Origin: Thalassolituus sp006212115
Lineage (GTDB): Bacteria; Pseudomonadota; Gammaproteobacteria; Pseudomonadales; Oceanobacteraceae
Length of the DNA stretch: 64,000 nt
Strand: one strand, 5' to 3'
NCBI RefSeq assembly: GCF_040372045.1
Contig: NZ_BAABWH010000001.1
Position 1 is the stretch's first letter; each line of letters opens with the position of its first letter. The notes below the pieces were generated by a model, which saw nothing but the letters and a program-made list of their open reading frames with translations, did no database searches and had not been told where the DNA came from. This document shows positions 34,299 through 43,865 of the stretch, piece by piece. A program made the translations under genes and the position numbers.

Positions 34299-35627
34299 TC
34301 AATCGGGCTGATAACCGCTGAACTGCCGGGCCATTTCAGCGGCATAGCTGTCCGTCATACCCGATATAAAGTCGAGCGCGCGCATATAAGCCTCATAAAG
34401 ATCCCAGTCCGCAGCGGGAGCCGAGCGACCCATCAATTCAATAATCCGACGATTCCGGAAGGTTGCCTTACCCGAAGTAACACACTCACGTACTGCACCA
34501 AGAAAGTTCTCAAGCAGAACCGCGAGGGTGGCATATGAGCCCACCTCAATTGCTAGCTTGCGGCTGTCGTTAAATATTCGTTCACGTGCCATCGACTTTG
34601 CACCTTCAACCAAGTTTTTCACTTCATCGGGGCAGTAATCAATAATGCTTCCTTCGAGAGCACCGGCCAGTAATGCCTGCTGCTGTCGGATAAATGCGGA
34701 AGCCACGGCATTCACCATCGCCTCCATTGCCTGACCTCTGAGAATCTGTAAGCGACGGCGAGGGTTATCCGCTTTTTCGAGGTCATCAAGAATCTGCTCC
34801 CACTGCTCACTAAGGAGTGGCTGAATCAAAGCCTCGACTTCCTCATAGCGCAGCAGGCCCAGTTCGATGCCATCTTCGAGGTCAATCAATCCGTAGCAAA
34901 TATCGTCAGCGGCCTCGAGCAGGTACACGAGAGGATGACGACACCATGCATTCTCGCCCGTAGAAAGCAGGCCCAAAGTCAACGCAACCTCTTTCAAAAT
35001 AGGCAGCTCAGTTTCGAAACAGCCGAATTTTTTACGCTCATTGCGCGCAACATAATCCACCGTCCAGGGGTACTTCAGAAATGCGCCTAACGTTCCGTAT
35101 GTAAGGCGCATACCGCCCTCAAAGCGGTGATACTCAACCTGAGTGACAATCCGAAACCCTTGGGCATTACCTTCGAATGTCTGTAAGTCGGAGATCTGAT
35201 TGGCAGACAATCCCTGAAGCAGGTGTACATTCTTTTCATCGACAAAAAAGTGCCGGATCGCATCTTCTCCGGTATGACCGTAAGGGGGGTTGCCAATATC
35301 GTGGGCCAAGCAGGCTGCCTGAACCATGGCTCCAATATCACTTGGGTCCACATGATCCGGTAATTCTTTTCCTAGCATCTGCCCGACTCGTATGCCCAGC
35401 GAGCGACCAACACAGCCGACTTCCAGACTGTGGGTCAGGCGAGTGTGAACATGATCGTTCTCACTAAGGGGGTGAACCTGCGTTTTGCGGTCGAGGCGAC
35501 GAAACGCCGAGGAAAAAATAATACGGTCGTAATCTTTGTGAAATGGCGTACGTCCACTTTCCAGAGCAAGGCTTCCCTGTTGCTCACCAAACCGTACTGG
35601 TGAGAGCAACTTCTCCCAGTTCATCAT
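34299..35627 (-). CDS. dgt: dGTPase-like HD-domain triphosphohydrolase
   Basis: A 442-residue protein of the deoxyguanosinetriphosphate triphosphohydrolase-like type. The HD metal ligands are visible in RLTHSLEV and CLAHDIGNPPYGHTGED; the R-F-x-R-x-D start region FRRLDRKTQVHPLSENDHV is intact. It hydrolyses dNTPs to nucleoside and triphosphate and affects dNTP pools. ATG 35627 is selected because AGGAG lies nine bases before it; an earlier GTG (35651) has no such site. Confidence 0.92.
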   Translation of the reverse strand: MMNWEKLLSPVRFGEQQGSLALESGRTPFHKDYDRIIFSSAFRRLDRKTQVHPLSENDHVHTRLTHSLEVGCVGRSLGIRVGQMLGKELPDHVDPSDIGAMVQAACLAHDIGNPPYGHTGEDAIRHFFVDEKNVHLLQGLSANQISDLQTFEGNAQGFRIVTQVEYHRFEGGMRLTYGTLGAFLKYPWTVDYVARNERKKFGCFETELPILKEVALTLGLLSTGENAWCRHPLVYLLEAADDICYGLIDLEDGIELGLLRYEEVEALIQPLLSEQWEQILDDLEKADNPRRRLQILRGQAMEAMVNAVASAFIRQQQALLAGALEGSIIDYCPDEVKNLVEGAKSMARERIFNDSRKLAIEVGSYATLAVLLENFLGAVRECVTSGKATFRNRRIIELMGRSAPAADWDLYEAYMRALDFISGMTDSYAAEMARQFSGYQPD

Positions 35628-35777
35628 CGCCACTTGCTCCTGCTGATTCACATTTTTTCCCCATGCTTTGTATGCTCCGAGTATACCTTGGTGTCACTGC
35701 GTGACACTAATTACCCTTGTATGACGTCCCTATCTGGTTATCCTCATCGTCCTTTCTCGATTTAGCAGTGTGTTGAT

Positions 35778-38111
35778 ATGCTCGTTCGTTACTTCGAAAC
35801 TATTGTGCGACACCCCCTGATTACGCTCGCTCTGGTTGCCGTTACCCTGCTTGGCTTGGGCGCTGGAGTGGCGAACCTGACGTTTACCAGTGACTTCCGC
35901 ACTTACTTCAGCGATGAAAATCCGGAACTGCAGGCCTTTGAAGCCATGGAGGACAGATTTACGCGTCAGGACAACCTGTATTTTCTGATTTCTTCACAGG
36001 ATGTATCGCTGTTTTCGCCACGAGGGCTCGAACTGGTCGAATTCCTGACAGAGAGCGCATGGGCCCTGCCCCATGTACAGCGCGTGGATTCGATGCAGAA
36101 TTTCCAGAATACCGAGGTCGATGGTGACGAACTGATCATCGACAATTTCTACCGCATAGATGAACTACCTGACGACCTTCAGGCCTTGCAGCAAAAAGCC
36201 ATCAACCACCCTGATATGTTGCTTAAAAACATCAGCGAAGATGGTGAAGTAACCGGTATCAACCTGACCCTCTACCTGCCGGACGGCGACTCAGCAAAAG
36301 CGTCCTCAGAAGCAGTAAATTCAGCCCGGCAGTTTCTGGATCAAGTCCGCCCGGACTACCCTGAATTTCAGATTGAATTGAGTGGATCTGCGGCATCGAA
36401 CGTGACCATGGGAGAAGCCATTAGTCAGGACATTAACTCACTGCTGGTGATCTCCTTCTCCGTGATGCTGGTCATCATGTTGGTCATGCTGCGGACGTTT
36501 TCTGGGGTTGTACTGGTAACGGCGCTGATTGGGATGTCGGTCCTGATTACGCTGGGGCTGTTTGGCTGGCTGGGCTACACCATGACCCCGCCGACCGGTT
36601 TCGTACCCACCGCTGTCATGACTATCGCGGTTGCCGACACCATTCACATCCTTGTGTCTTATTACTACAACCTGCGGGAGGGTGATAATAAAAGTGACGC
36701 ACTGATGAACAGTCTCACGATCAATTTCTCACCCGTGTTTGTTACCAGTATCACCACCATGATTGGAGTACTGGCCCTGAATACCAGCGATTCTCCCCCC
36801 TACCGCGACATGGGCAATATGATTGCTGTAGGTGTAATGGTCGCCTGGGCGCTGACCATCACTTTTTTACCTGCAGCATTGCAATTACTACCGGCCCCAA
36901 CCCGCTATAAAGCTCGTGGGCAAAGAGTGTGGATGGATGCCTTTGCCAACCGTGTGATCAAACATCACAAGGTATTGTTTGTTGTGATGCTGGCCGTCGT
37001 TGCAGGAAGTGCCACCATGGCCAACCGGAATATCATCACGGAGCGCTGGCATGAGTTTTTCGACGAATCGTTTGAAGTGCGCCGCGCCGTCGATAACATC
37101 GAGAAATCACTGAAAGGCCTGCACGCGCTCTACTTCGTCGCCGACTCAAAACAAGCAGACGGCATCAATAACGTTGAGTTTTTAACACAACTGGATGCAT
37201 TCGATCGCTGGCTCGAAGCTCAGCCCGGCGTTGTCCATGTAAGCGCTCTCAGCGACACGATAAAACGCCTGAATAAAAATCTGCATGAAGATAACGAAGA
37301 CTGGTATCGCATACCGGAGTCGTCTGAAGCAGCCGCTCAGTATCTTTTATTGTATGAGCTTTCATTACCTATGGGGCTGGGACTCGATACCACGCTGACC
37401 AGTGACCGCAGTGCGACTCGGCTCAGCGCGACGCTTGAGCGCACTGACTCAGCGAGTATCCGGGAACTGGAAGCACGCGCGGTCGAGTGGGCAAAGACAC
37501 ATGCGCCACTGCTTAATATTACCGAGACAACGGGTCTGGATGTGGTATTCGCCAACCTGACGCACCGCAATGTATCGTCGATGCTGGAAGGAACGGCACT
37601 GGCATTGGTATTGATTTCGTTATTGATGGTTGCCGCGCTGCGCTCGTTCCGTCTTGGCGTCATCAGCATGGTGCCGAATGTTTTCCCTGCTCTGATGGCC
37701 TATGGGCTCTGGGGTATTCTGGTGGGACACGTCGACACCGCCACCTCAGTGGTTGCCTGCCTGTCTTTGGGGATTGTCGTCGACGATACCGTGCATTTTC
37801 TGAGTAAGTACAACTACGCGCGCGTGACTTTGGGTCGGAATGTCGAGGATGCGATTCGTTATGCTTTCCAGACTGTCGGCGTCGCCTTACTAATCACGTC
37901 GGCAATTCTGGTCGGTGGTTTCACCGTTATGGAGTTTTCACACTTCCTCCCAAGTCGGGCGATGGGACTCTTACTGGCACTGACTATTGCCGTTGCACTG
38001 ATCATCGACTTTCTGCTGTTGCCGCCACTGTTACTCCTGGTGGACCGACGCCAGCAACCCACTCTCGATGATACCGTCAAAGATAAACTGAACGGCAAGA
38101 GCGCACAGTAA
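35778..38111 (+). CDS. RND-superfamily (MMPL-type) exporter
   Basis: A 777-residue inner-membrane protein with RND topology: helix at about 15-35, periplasmic domain 40-210, a helix block 215-380, second periplasmic domain and final helix block 610-750. The MMPL signature VVDDTVHFLSKYNYA and the first-half counterpart IAVADTIHILVSYYYN are visible. It is a second, unrelated copy of the type seen at 3402-5885; the substrate is unknown. Its 3' end overlaps the marC-like gene tail to tail by 81 bp. Confidence 0.88.
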   Translation: MLVRYFETIVRHPLITLALVAVTLLGLGAGVANLTFTSDFRTYFSDENPELQAFEAMEDRFTRQDNLYFLISSQDVSLFSPRGLELVEFLTESAWALPHVQRVDSMQNFQNTEVDGDELIIDNFYRIDELPDDLQALQQKAINHPDMLLKNISEDGEVTGINLTLYLPDGDSAKASSEAVNSARQFLDQVRPDYPEFQIELSGSAASNVTMGEAISQDINSLLVISFSVMLVIMLVMLRTFSGVVLVTALIGMSVLITLGLFGWLGYTMTPPTGFVPTAVMTIAVADTIHILVSYYYNLREGDNKSDALMNSLTINFSPVFVTSITTMIGVLALNTSDSPPYRDMGNMIAVGVMVAWALTITFLPAALQLLPAPTRYKARGQRVWMDAFANRVIKHHKVLFVVMLAVVAGSATMANRNIITERWHEFFDESFEVRRAVDNIEKSLKGLHALYFVADSKQADGINNVEFLTQLDAFDRWLEAQPGVVHVSALSDTIKRLNKNLHEDNEDWYRIPESSEAAAQYLLLYELSLPMGLGLDTTLTSDRSATRLSATLERTDSASIRELEARAVEWAKTHAPLLNITETTGLDVVFANLTHRNVSSMLEGTALALVLISLLMVAALRSFRLGVISMVPNVFPALMAYGLWGILVGHVDTATSVVACLSLGIVVDDTVHFLSKYNYARVTLGRNVEDAIRYAFQTVGVALLITSAILVGGFTVMEFSHFLPSRAMGLLLALTIAVALIIDFLLLPPLLLLVDRRQQPTLDDTVKDKLNGKSAQ

Positions 38112-38672
38112 CACCCCCATGACCCGCATAATCACATGCATCCCGGTTACCCCCAGCAAGCGGGTAATCGGAGTTGCAGCAAACAGACAGATCAACGTCA
38201 GAATCATAATTGCCAGAATGCACACAACCACCGTGGCTTGCTGATAAATATCGCTGGCGTGGGCCATCATCAGCATAACAGCCCCCATGCTTCCGGGCCC
38301 GGCAATCAGAGGCAATGCCATGGGGAACACAGAAACATCCTGGCGCTCCTGTGTTTCTTCGTCCTCAAGTTCGGTTGTGCTGCTGGCCCCTGAAGTCCTC
38401 GCAAACACCATTTCGATACCAATTAACAGCAGAATAATGCCACCGGCTGTACGTAATGAGGCCATCGAAATTCCCAGAACGGACAACAAGGCCTCACCCA
38501 GGATGGCGAAAATGAGTAAGACTATAGTCGCAACCACAACAGACCGGATCGCCGTTTTCTTACGTTTCTGATCCGAATATTCAGAAGTTAACGCCGCAAA
38601 AATAGCGGAAATATCAATCGGACTGACCGTCGCAAACAGCGTGGCCAGTGTGATTGCAGCGATTTCTAGCAC
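38031..38672 (-). CDS. MarC-family integral membrane protein
   Basis: A 213-residue protein with about six helices in the UPF0056/MarC family (start LATLFATVSPIDI; central LPLIAGPGSMGAVM; terminal IMRVMGVLLCALAVQFI). Members are not multidrug pumps in spite of the name; function unknown. GTG 38672 has AAGG seven bases upstream. It runs antisense into the RND gene for 81 bp. Confidence 0.88.
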   Translation of the reverse strand: MLEIAAITLATLFATVSPIDISAIFAALTSEYSDQKRKKTAIRSVVVATIVLLIFAILGEALLSVLGISMASLRTAGGIILLLIGIEMVFARTSGASSTTELEDEETQERQDVSVFPMALPLIAGPGSMGAVMLMMAHASDIYQQATVVVCILAIMILTLICLFAATPITRLLGVTGMHVIMRVMGVLLCALAVQFIFDGIIESGLLASVHQE

Positions 38673-38756
38673 AACTCAACCTTGTTTTATCTTGTTCAAC
38701 TTTGACTCTAGCACTCCGCCAAAGTCGACTCCAGCGAATGCCCATAATCCGGGCGT

Positions 38757-38773
38757 TAATACCAAGGTCTAGC
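38757..38773. promoter_or_regulatory. Candidate site related to the acs operator
   Basis: TAATACCAAGGTCTAGC matches TTAGACAATGGTCTAGC upstream of acs at 13 of 17 positions, including the whole half GGTCTAGC. It is 62 bp before the DUF4212 start. Suggested shared regulation by the CrbR-like factor is inference. Confidence 0.4.
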
Positions 38774-38834
38774 TGTTCTGCGACATCCCTCAAGGCTAGT
38801 TTGGTGAAGTACCAATAAAAACGAGGAGTGGGTT

Positions 38835-39104
38835 ATGGCTTTCCGGTCTGACGAAGATAAAAAGGCCTATTGGCGAAAAAACCTGAATCTGATGTTCGTA
38901 CTGCTGGTTATTTGGGCAGTCGTTTCATACGGGTTTGGCATTCTGTTGCGTCCAATTCTGGATGCGATTCCGGTCGGTGGCGTAGGCCTCGGCTTTTGGT
39001 TTGCACAACAGGGGTCCATTTATGTGTTCCTGGCCATTGTGTTTATTTACGCCAAAAAAATGCGCGAACTCGATCGTGAGTTCGGCGTTGATGACGACGA
39101 ATAA
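38835..39104 (+). CDS. DUF4212 small symporter subunit
   Basis: An 89-residue protein with two membrane helices, typical of DUF4212 proteins always found just upstream of VC_2705-type sodium:solute symporters. It ends DREFGVDDDE. Ribosome site GAGGAG at 38823. The symporter gene follows after 12 nt. Confidence 0.92.
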   Translation: MAFRSDEDKKAYWRKNLNLMFVLLVIWAVVSYGFGILLRPILDAIPVGGVGLGFWFAQQGSIYVFLAIVFIYAKKMRELDREFGVDDDE

Positions 39105-39116
39105 GAGGAGCCTGTT

Positions 39117-40895
39117 ATGGATCTGCAAACCCTGACCTATATTGTTGTCGGCCTTACCTTCTCGCTCTATATCGGTATTGCCATCTGGGCACGAGCCGGA
39201 ACAACGGGCGAATATTATGCTGCTGGCCGTGGCGTTCACCCTGTCGCCAACGGTATGGCTACCGCAGCAGACTGGATGTCTGCGGCGTCATTTATCTCAA
39301 TGGCCGGTTTAATCGCCTTCAAGGGCTACGATGCCTCCATCTTCCTGATGGGCTGGACCGGTGGTTATGTGCTGCTGGCACTCTGCCTTGCTCCATACCT
39401 ACGAAAGTTCGGCAAGTTCACGGTTCCTGATTTTATCGGCGATCGTTTCTACTCCCGCACCGCTCGTATTGTTGCGGTGATCTGTCTGATTGTTGCGTCA
39501 TTAACCTACGTGATCGGCCAGATGAAAGGGATCGGTGTTGCCTTCTCCCGCTTCCTGGACGTGGACTACGCAACCGGCCTCTACTCGGGCATGGCTATCG
39601 TATTCTTCTACGCCGTTCTGGGCGGTATGAAAGGGGTGACCTACACCCAGATCGCACAATACTGTGTATTGATTTTTGCCTACACCGTTCCCGCGGTATT
39701 TATCTCCCTTAACCTGACCGGAAACCCACTGCCGCAGCTCGGCCTGCTCGGTGACACGGCAGATGGCACACCACTGCTGATGAAATTAGATCAGACACTG
39801 GTAGATCTGGGTTTTGCTGAATACACCGCGCAAAAAGGCGGCACCTTCAACATGATGATGTATACCCTGTCGCTGATGCTGGGCACTGCAGGCTTACCAC
39901 ACGTAATCATCCGTTTCTTCACTGTACCTAAAGTGAGCGATGCGCGTACGTCGGCTGGTTGGGCTCTGCTGTTCATCGCTATTCTGTACACCACAGCACC
40001 TGCTGTTGGCTCTATGGCACGTCTGAATCTGACCAATACCATTCAGCATGGTGAAGTCGGCGATCCGCAAGGCAACCTTGTCTACGAAGAACGTCCAGAG
40101 TGGTTTAAGAACTGGGAAAATACTGGACTGTTGCAGTTTGAAGATAAGAACGGTGACGGGCGTATCCAGTACTACAACGACGGCAATGCGGAATTCGCTG
40201 CGAAAGCCGAAGCCGAATACGGCTGGAAAGGCAACGAAATGGTTAAAGTCGACCGTGACATTATGGTTCTGGCCAACCCTGAAATTGCTAACCTACCGAA
40301 CTGGGTGATTGCACTGGTTGCTGCTGGTGGTCTGGCTGCGGCACTGTCCACCGCTGCTGGTCTGTTGCTGGCGATCTCCACGGCTATTTCTCACGATCTG
40401 CTGAAGCGTACCTTTATGCCGGGCATCAGTGAGAAGAATGAACTACTGTCAGCGCGTATTGCGATGGCCGGTGCCATTCTTGTTGCCGGGTATCTGGGTC
40501 TCAATCCTCCGGGGTTTGCCGCTCAGGTCGTAGCGCTCGCCTTTGGTCTGGCTGCGTCATCCATCTTCCCTGTACTGATGATGGGTATCTTCTCGACCAA
40601 GGTAAACAAACAAGGGGCGATCGCCGGTATGCTGACAGGCCTGTTGAGCACCCTGCTCTACATCTTCAGCTACAAAGGCTTCCTGTTTATTCCAGGCACG
40701 GAGTTGCTGGCGAATACTCCGGAAAATTGGTTCCTGGGAATTGCACCAGAAGCCTTTGGTGCGCTGGGTGCCTTGCTCAACTTTGTAGTCGCCTTCGCCG
40801 TGTCTAACATGACGGCACCGGTACCAGATGATATCCGCCAGATGGTCGAGGATATTCGGGTGCCAAAAGGCGCAGGAGATGCTCAGGACCACTAA
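39117..40895 (+). CDS. Sodium:solute symporter, VC_2705 subfamily
   Basis: A 592-residue symporter of the SSS family with 13-14 membrane helices; ADWMSAASFISMAGLIA and MLGTAGLPHVIIRFFTV are family signatures also found in acetate permeases. A hydrophilic insert near residues 305-375, with a Ca-binding-like DKNGDGRIQYYND, is usual for this subfamily. It imports a small carboxylate (acetate is the best guess) with sodium. Ribosome site AGAGGAG precedes ATG 39117. The operon ends at the terminator 40925-40953. Confidence 0.92.
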   Translation: MDLQTLTYIVVGLTFSLYIGIAIWARAGTTGEYYAAGRGVHPVANGMATAADWMSAASFISMAGLIAFKGYDASIFLMGWTGGYVLLALCLAPYLRKFGKFTVPDFIGDRFYSRTARIVAVICLIVASLTYVIGQMKGIGVAFSRFLDVDYATGLYSGMAIVFFYAVLGGMKGVTYTQIAQYCVLIFAYTVPAVFISLNLTGNPLPQLGLLGDTADGTPLLMKLDQTLVDLGFAEYTAQKGGTFNMMMYTLSLMLGTAGLPHVIIRFFTVPKVSDARTSAGWALLFIAILYTTAPAVGSMARLNLTNTIQHGEVGDPQGNLVYEERPEWFKNWENTGLLQFEDKNGDGRIQYYNDGNAEFAAKAEAEYGWKGNEMVKVDRDIMVLANPEIANLPNWVIALVAAGGLAAALSTAAGLLLAISTAISHDLLKRTFMPGISEKNELLSARIAMAGAILVAGYLGLNPPGFAAQVVALAFGLAASSIFPVLMMGIFSTKVNKQGAIAGMLTGLLSTLLYIFSYKGFLFIPGTELLANTPENWFLGIAPEAFGALGALLNFVVAFAVSNMTAPVPDDIRQMVEDIRVPKGAGDAQDH

Positions 40896-40924
40896 CGGCC
40901 CGTAAAGAGTCTTCTCAGAAACAG

Positions 40925-40953
40925 AAAGCCCCGGCCTGTGCCGGGGCTTTTTT
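40925..40953 (+). terminator. Rho-independent terminator of the symporter operon
   Basis: AAGCCCCGGC (40926-40935) pairs with GCCGGGGCTT (40940-40949) over CTGT, followed by seven Ts. It lies 30 nt after the symporter stop. Confidence 0.95.
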
Positions 40954-40978
40954 ATTCAGGACGGTTCAGGATTCATCG

Positions 40979-41851
40979 CTAATCACTAAGGTCACGGACA
41001 AAATCAACCACAGGTTGCACACTGCCTTCCTTAAAGAACAGTATCGGCGACATAGTGCCGATGATTGTCGTATGTGACGTACCGGCAAGCTGGTTAACTG
41101 CTACCCGCTTGTTTGCCCCTCGAAGTTTCTCTGCAAGCGCAAAGGTATTGCGCTCTGGATCAACGAGATCATCGTCTTCCGGTACCAGAAGCAAAGACGG
41201 TACAACCGAGGATTCAACAAAATCTATCGGATTAGAATCGTCCGGGTAGTCCGGATGAAAAAATACCGGTTTCACCTCTTCGATTTTTATCGGGTACAGG
41301 TCGTAAGGACCGGCAATCCCCACCCAGCCATTCAGAGTATCTTCCCGCACTAGAGATTGTTGGCTCAGCCAGAGTGGATCAAGCGCCAACATGGCGGCGT
41401 TGTACGCCCCTGCACTATGGCCAACCAAGGTAACCCTAGTGCTGGGACGATAGTCCGCTAACTCACCTGACTGAATAATCTCGCTGACCTTTCTGACGGC
41501 ACCAGCGCTGTCATGCAGGAACTCGGGATACGCCACTTCCGGGTAGAGCCGATAGTCAGCGACAGCAACAATAAAACCTTCATGCGCCAACCGCCGACCA
41601 ACGAAACCGTAATCACTGCGTGAACCACTGTTCCAGCTACCACCGTAAAAAAAGACCACGACCGGTGTCGTCGTGCTCTCAGCGGCATCCACATCAGGCA
41701 GGTAAATATCGAGCTTTTGTCGATCGTGATCACCATAGGCAATGTCTTTGCGTATCTCAGTTGGATACACATGCGACACACCGTTCACTAGCCCAAGTGG
41801 GCTACATGCGCTCAATATCGACGCAATAGGAAGCCAGATCAGTTTCTTCAT
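40979..41851 (-). CDS. Lipoprotein esterase/lipase-like hydrolase
   Basis: A 290-residue alpha/beta hydrolase with a lipoprotein signal (MKKLIWLPIASILSAC; Cys16). Carries FFYGGSWNSGSR (oxyanion loop, HGG-like), the nucleophile elbow GHSAGAY, and late Asp and His (DDLVDPE; GTSHTTI), as in the carboxylesterase/lipase BD-FAE class. It would act at the cell envelope on esters. ATG 41851 is chosen because the frame upstream overlaps tpx and lacks a signal peptide. It starts 7 nt after the tpx stop, so both may be cotranscribed. Confidence 0.85.
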   Translation of the reverse strand: MKKLIWLPIASILSACSPLGLVNGVSHVYPTEIRKDIAYGDHDRQKLDIYLPDVDAAESTTTPVVVFFYGGSWNSGSRSDYGFVGRRLAHEGFIVAVADYRLYPEVAYPEFLHDSAGAVRKVSEIIQSGELADYRPSTRVTLVGHSAGAYNAAMLALDPLWLSQQSLVREDTLNGWVGIAGPYDLYPIKIEEVKPVFFHPDYPDDSNPIDFVESSVVPSLLLVPEDDDLVDPERNTFALAEKLRGANKRVAVNQLAGTSHTTIIGTMSPILFFKEGSVQPVVDFVRDLSD

Positions 41852-41858
41852 TACAGTA

Positions 41859-42353
41859 TCAGAGTACCGCCAGAGCTGCGTCGTAATCTGGCTCGTCCGC
41901 TGTTTCAGCGACTTGCTGAGTGTGCAGAACCGAACCGTCTTTATCGACAACCACAACAGAACGGGACATCAGGCCCTTCAGGGGTCCTTCGATAAAAGTC
42001 ACACCGTACGCGTCGCCAAACGACGAACGGAATGTGGAACCAACGAGGACATTGTCGATGCCTTCTGCACCACAAAAACGTGCCATCGCAAACGGCAAGT
42101 CGGCAGAAATACATAGCACAACAGTATTATCAAGACTCGCTGCCTGCTCATTGAATTTGCGGATTGAGGTTGCGCAGGTCGGTGTGTCGACTGATGGGAA
42201 TATGTTCAGGATCACTCGCTTGCCAGCGAGGCTTTCAAGAGTCAGATCACTCAGATCTGCTGCCGCGAGTGCGAAACCCGGCGCAGCGGTGCCCACTGCT
42301 GGAAGTTCACCTGCTGTCGAGAACGGATTGCCTTTCAGAGTTACGGATGCCAT
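41859..42353 (-). CDS. tpx: Thiol peroxidase
   Basis: A 164-residue atypical 2-Cys peroxiredoxin. Peroxidatic Cys in SVDTPTCATSIRKFNEQA and resolving Cys in MARFCGAEGI are both present; length is that of the Tpx family. It reduces lipid and other hydroperoxides with thioredoxin. ATG 42353. Confidence 0.96.
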   Translation of the reverse strand: MASVTLKGNPFSTAGELPAVGTAAPGFALAAADLSDLTLESLAGKRVILNIFPSVDTPTCATSIRKFNEQAASLDNTVVLCISADLPFAMARFCGAEGIDNVLVGSTFRSSFGDAYGVTFIEGPLKGLMSRSVVVVDKDGSVLHTQQVAETADEPDYDAALAVL

Positions 42354-42424
42354 TTGACTGCCTCATAAGTATGTTTGGGCAATCACTATGCAATGGCGGG
42401 AGCCGGCTTTCAACTTATCGCGCC

Positions 42425-42461
42425 AAATAAAAACAGCAACGCCGATGTGAAAGCGTTGCTG
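42425..42461 (-). terminator. Terminator of the globin operon
   Basis: On the minus strand the perfect 9-bp stem CAGCAACGC/GCGTTGCTG (42434-42442 with 42453-42461) is followed by a T-rich tract (complement of AAATAAAAA). It lies 120 nt beyond the haemoglobin stop and would close the four-gene transcript; the lagging distance leaves some doubt. Confidence 0.75.
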
Positions 42462-42584
42462 CCGCTATCTGAGTTCTTATGTCAGAGCCATGATATGAGA
42501 GCCCTGATCTAAGAGACCTCTAGGTTCTCTAGTAGCCGAGACTGGTGTTACTCAATTTCAAGCTCAGTTCAAGAGCAAGCGAGC

Positions 42585-43004
42585 TCAGTGATGAATGATG
42601 TCCGGGCGCATGGGAGCCAACGAGCGGATCAAACGATTCTGCGCAGTCTGAGGCGTTCCTGCCTTATCCATCGCTGCCTGTAACAGCTCAACGATACGAT
42701 TAAACTGGCCTTTGCTGATGTTCATCCCCGTGTGCACATCTCGCATAGAGTCACCGGTATATTCGCAAGGTCCACCACTCTCCATACAGAACTGCTCGAT
42801 CAACTTTTCACGTAAGCGATTAATATCGGTTCCCTCAAAAAAGGTGACGATATCAGGATCAAAGGATATTTCATTGATGAAATTATCAACAATTTCTTCT
42901 ACACCTTTCTGACCACCCAGCTCTTCATAGTAATCGGCGGCGGTCGCAGACGATGAAAAAACGATACTGCACAACAAGCCAGCGATAACGACTAATTTAT
43001 TCAT
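42585..43004 (-). CDS. Exported group 1 truncated haemoglobin
   Basis: A 139-residue protein with a signal peptide (about 1-22, ending ATA) and a truncated-globin fold: the proximal F8 His is in MRDVHTGMNI, EELGG is the usual start of group 1, and QNRLIRSLAPMR the H helix. Two cysteines (FCMESGGPCEY) may form a periplasmic disulfide. It binds haem and O2/NO; the export signal puts it in the periplasm. It is the last gene of the cupredoxin-EAL-DUF3034 operon, 12 nt after DUF3034. Confidence 0.88.
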   Translation of the reverse strand: MNKLVVIAGLLCSIVFSSSATAADYYEELGGQKGVEEIVDNFINEISFDPDIVTFFEGTDINRLREKLIEQFCMESGGPCEYTGDSMRDVHTGMNISKGQFNRIVELLQAAMDKAGTPQTAQNRLIRSLAPMRPDIIHH

Positions 43005-43016
43005 AACTCTTCCGCC

Positions 43017-43865
43017 TTATTTAAACCAACTTGTGAGTGAAAAATAGAGTCCATTCTGATCTTCGCTCGCTGCAATACTGCCAAGTTCAGCGTAGGCAAG
43101 AGTCAGATTGACGTGTTTATTCGGAAACCATGCAATGAACATATCCCGGAAACTGTCCTCTTTAAAGGCGCCCAGATTGTCAGGTTTCTTCCTGTATTCA
43201 GCTCCCACCGCCAAACTGTCAGACAGTAATACCAAGGCTGAAAATTCGGGCATGATCTTATATCCATTGTTATCATCACCACCGTACCCCAGCAATCCCA
43301 TCTGGTTAGCTTTGGTCGCTCGCAATGTCGCATTCCAAAGGAAGTGATAGCCCCCTGCTGCCGCCAGATGAACCTTTGTCGCGGACACGTAGTAATCCAA
43401 GCCTGAATCGCTATCTTCAGCGCCAACCGCCTCTGCAATATCACCATCGATCAATCTCTTGTACTGCAAGCCAGCGGATACCTGCGGCAAATCCGTGTAA
43501 ATGGCATCACCGTATAGACGGTATTTCGCACCATAGACTTCCTGACGAAGGTCACCAGCAACACCTTTTAATTCAAAACTTTGCTGCGCTGCAGAAATTT
43601 CATAGCGATTGTCGTAACTTGCCGAAACACCGTTCACCTTCAAACGAAAATCCTGTACGTCGACCGATGTGTAAAAAGCTCCGACAGACGCCTCACCTTC
43701 ATCGCCATATCCACTGATTACTGCCCAGGGAGTCAGGCCACCACCCGCGCCGCCCTCAAGTTGAGTAACGCCCGATGTGGCCAACAAACGAGAACCCGCC
43801 AACGCAGGTGTCGTGAATAATATTGTCGCTGATACCAGCGCTACAAGTATCTGTTTATGTTTCAT
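43017..43865 (-). CDS. DUF3034 outer-membrane-type protein
   Basis: A 282-residue exported protein of the DUF3034 family: signal peptide (1-23), SRLLATSGVTQLEGGAGGGL, amphipathic beta strands, and a terminal aromatic (FSLTSWFK). Probably an outer-membrane barrel of unknown function. ATG 43865 overlaps the EAL stop as ATGA, so translation is coupled. Confidence 0.85.
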   Translation of the reverse strand: MKHKQILVALVSATILFTTPALAGSRLLATSGVTQLEGGAGGGLTPWAVISGYGDEGEASVGAFYTSVDVQDFRLKVNGVSASYDNRYEISAAQQSFELKGVAGDLRQEVYGAKYRLYGDAIYTDLPQVSAGLQYKRLIDGDIAEAVGAEDSDSGLDYYVSATKVHLAAAGGYHFLWNATLRATKANQMGLLGYGGDDNNGYKIMPEFSALVLLSDSLAVGAEYRKKPDNLGAFKEDSFRDMFIAWFPNKHVNLTLAYAELGSIAASEDQNGLYFSLTSWFK

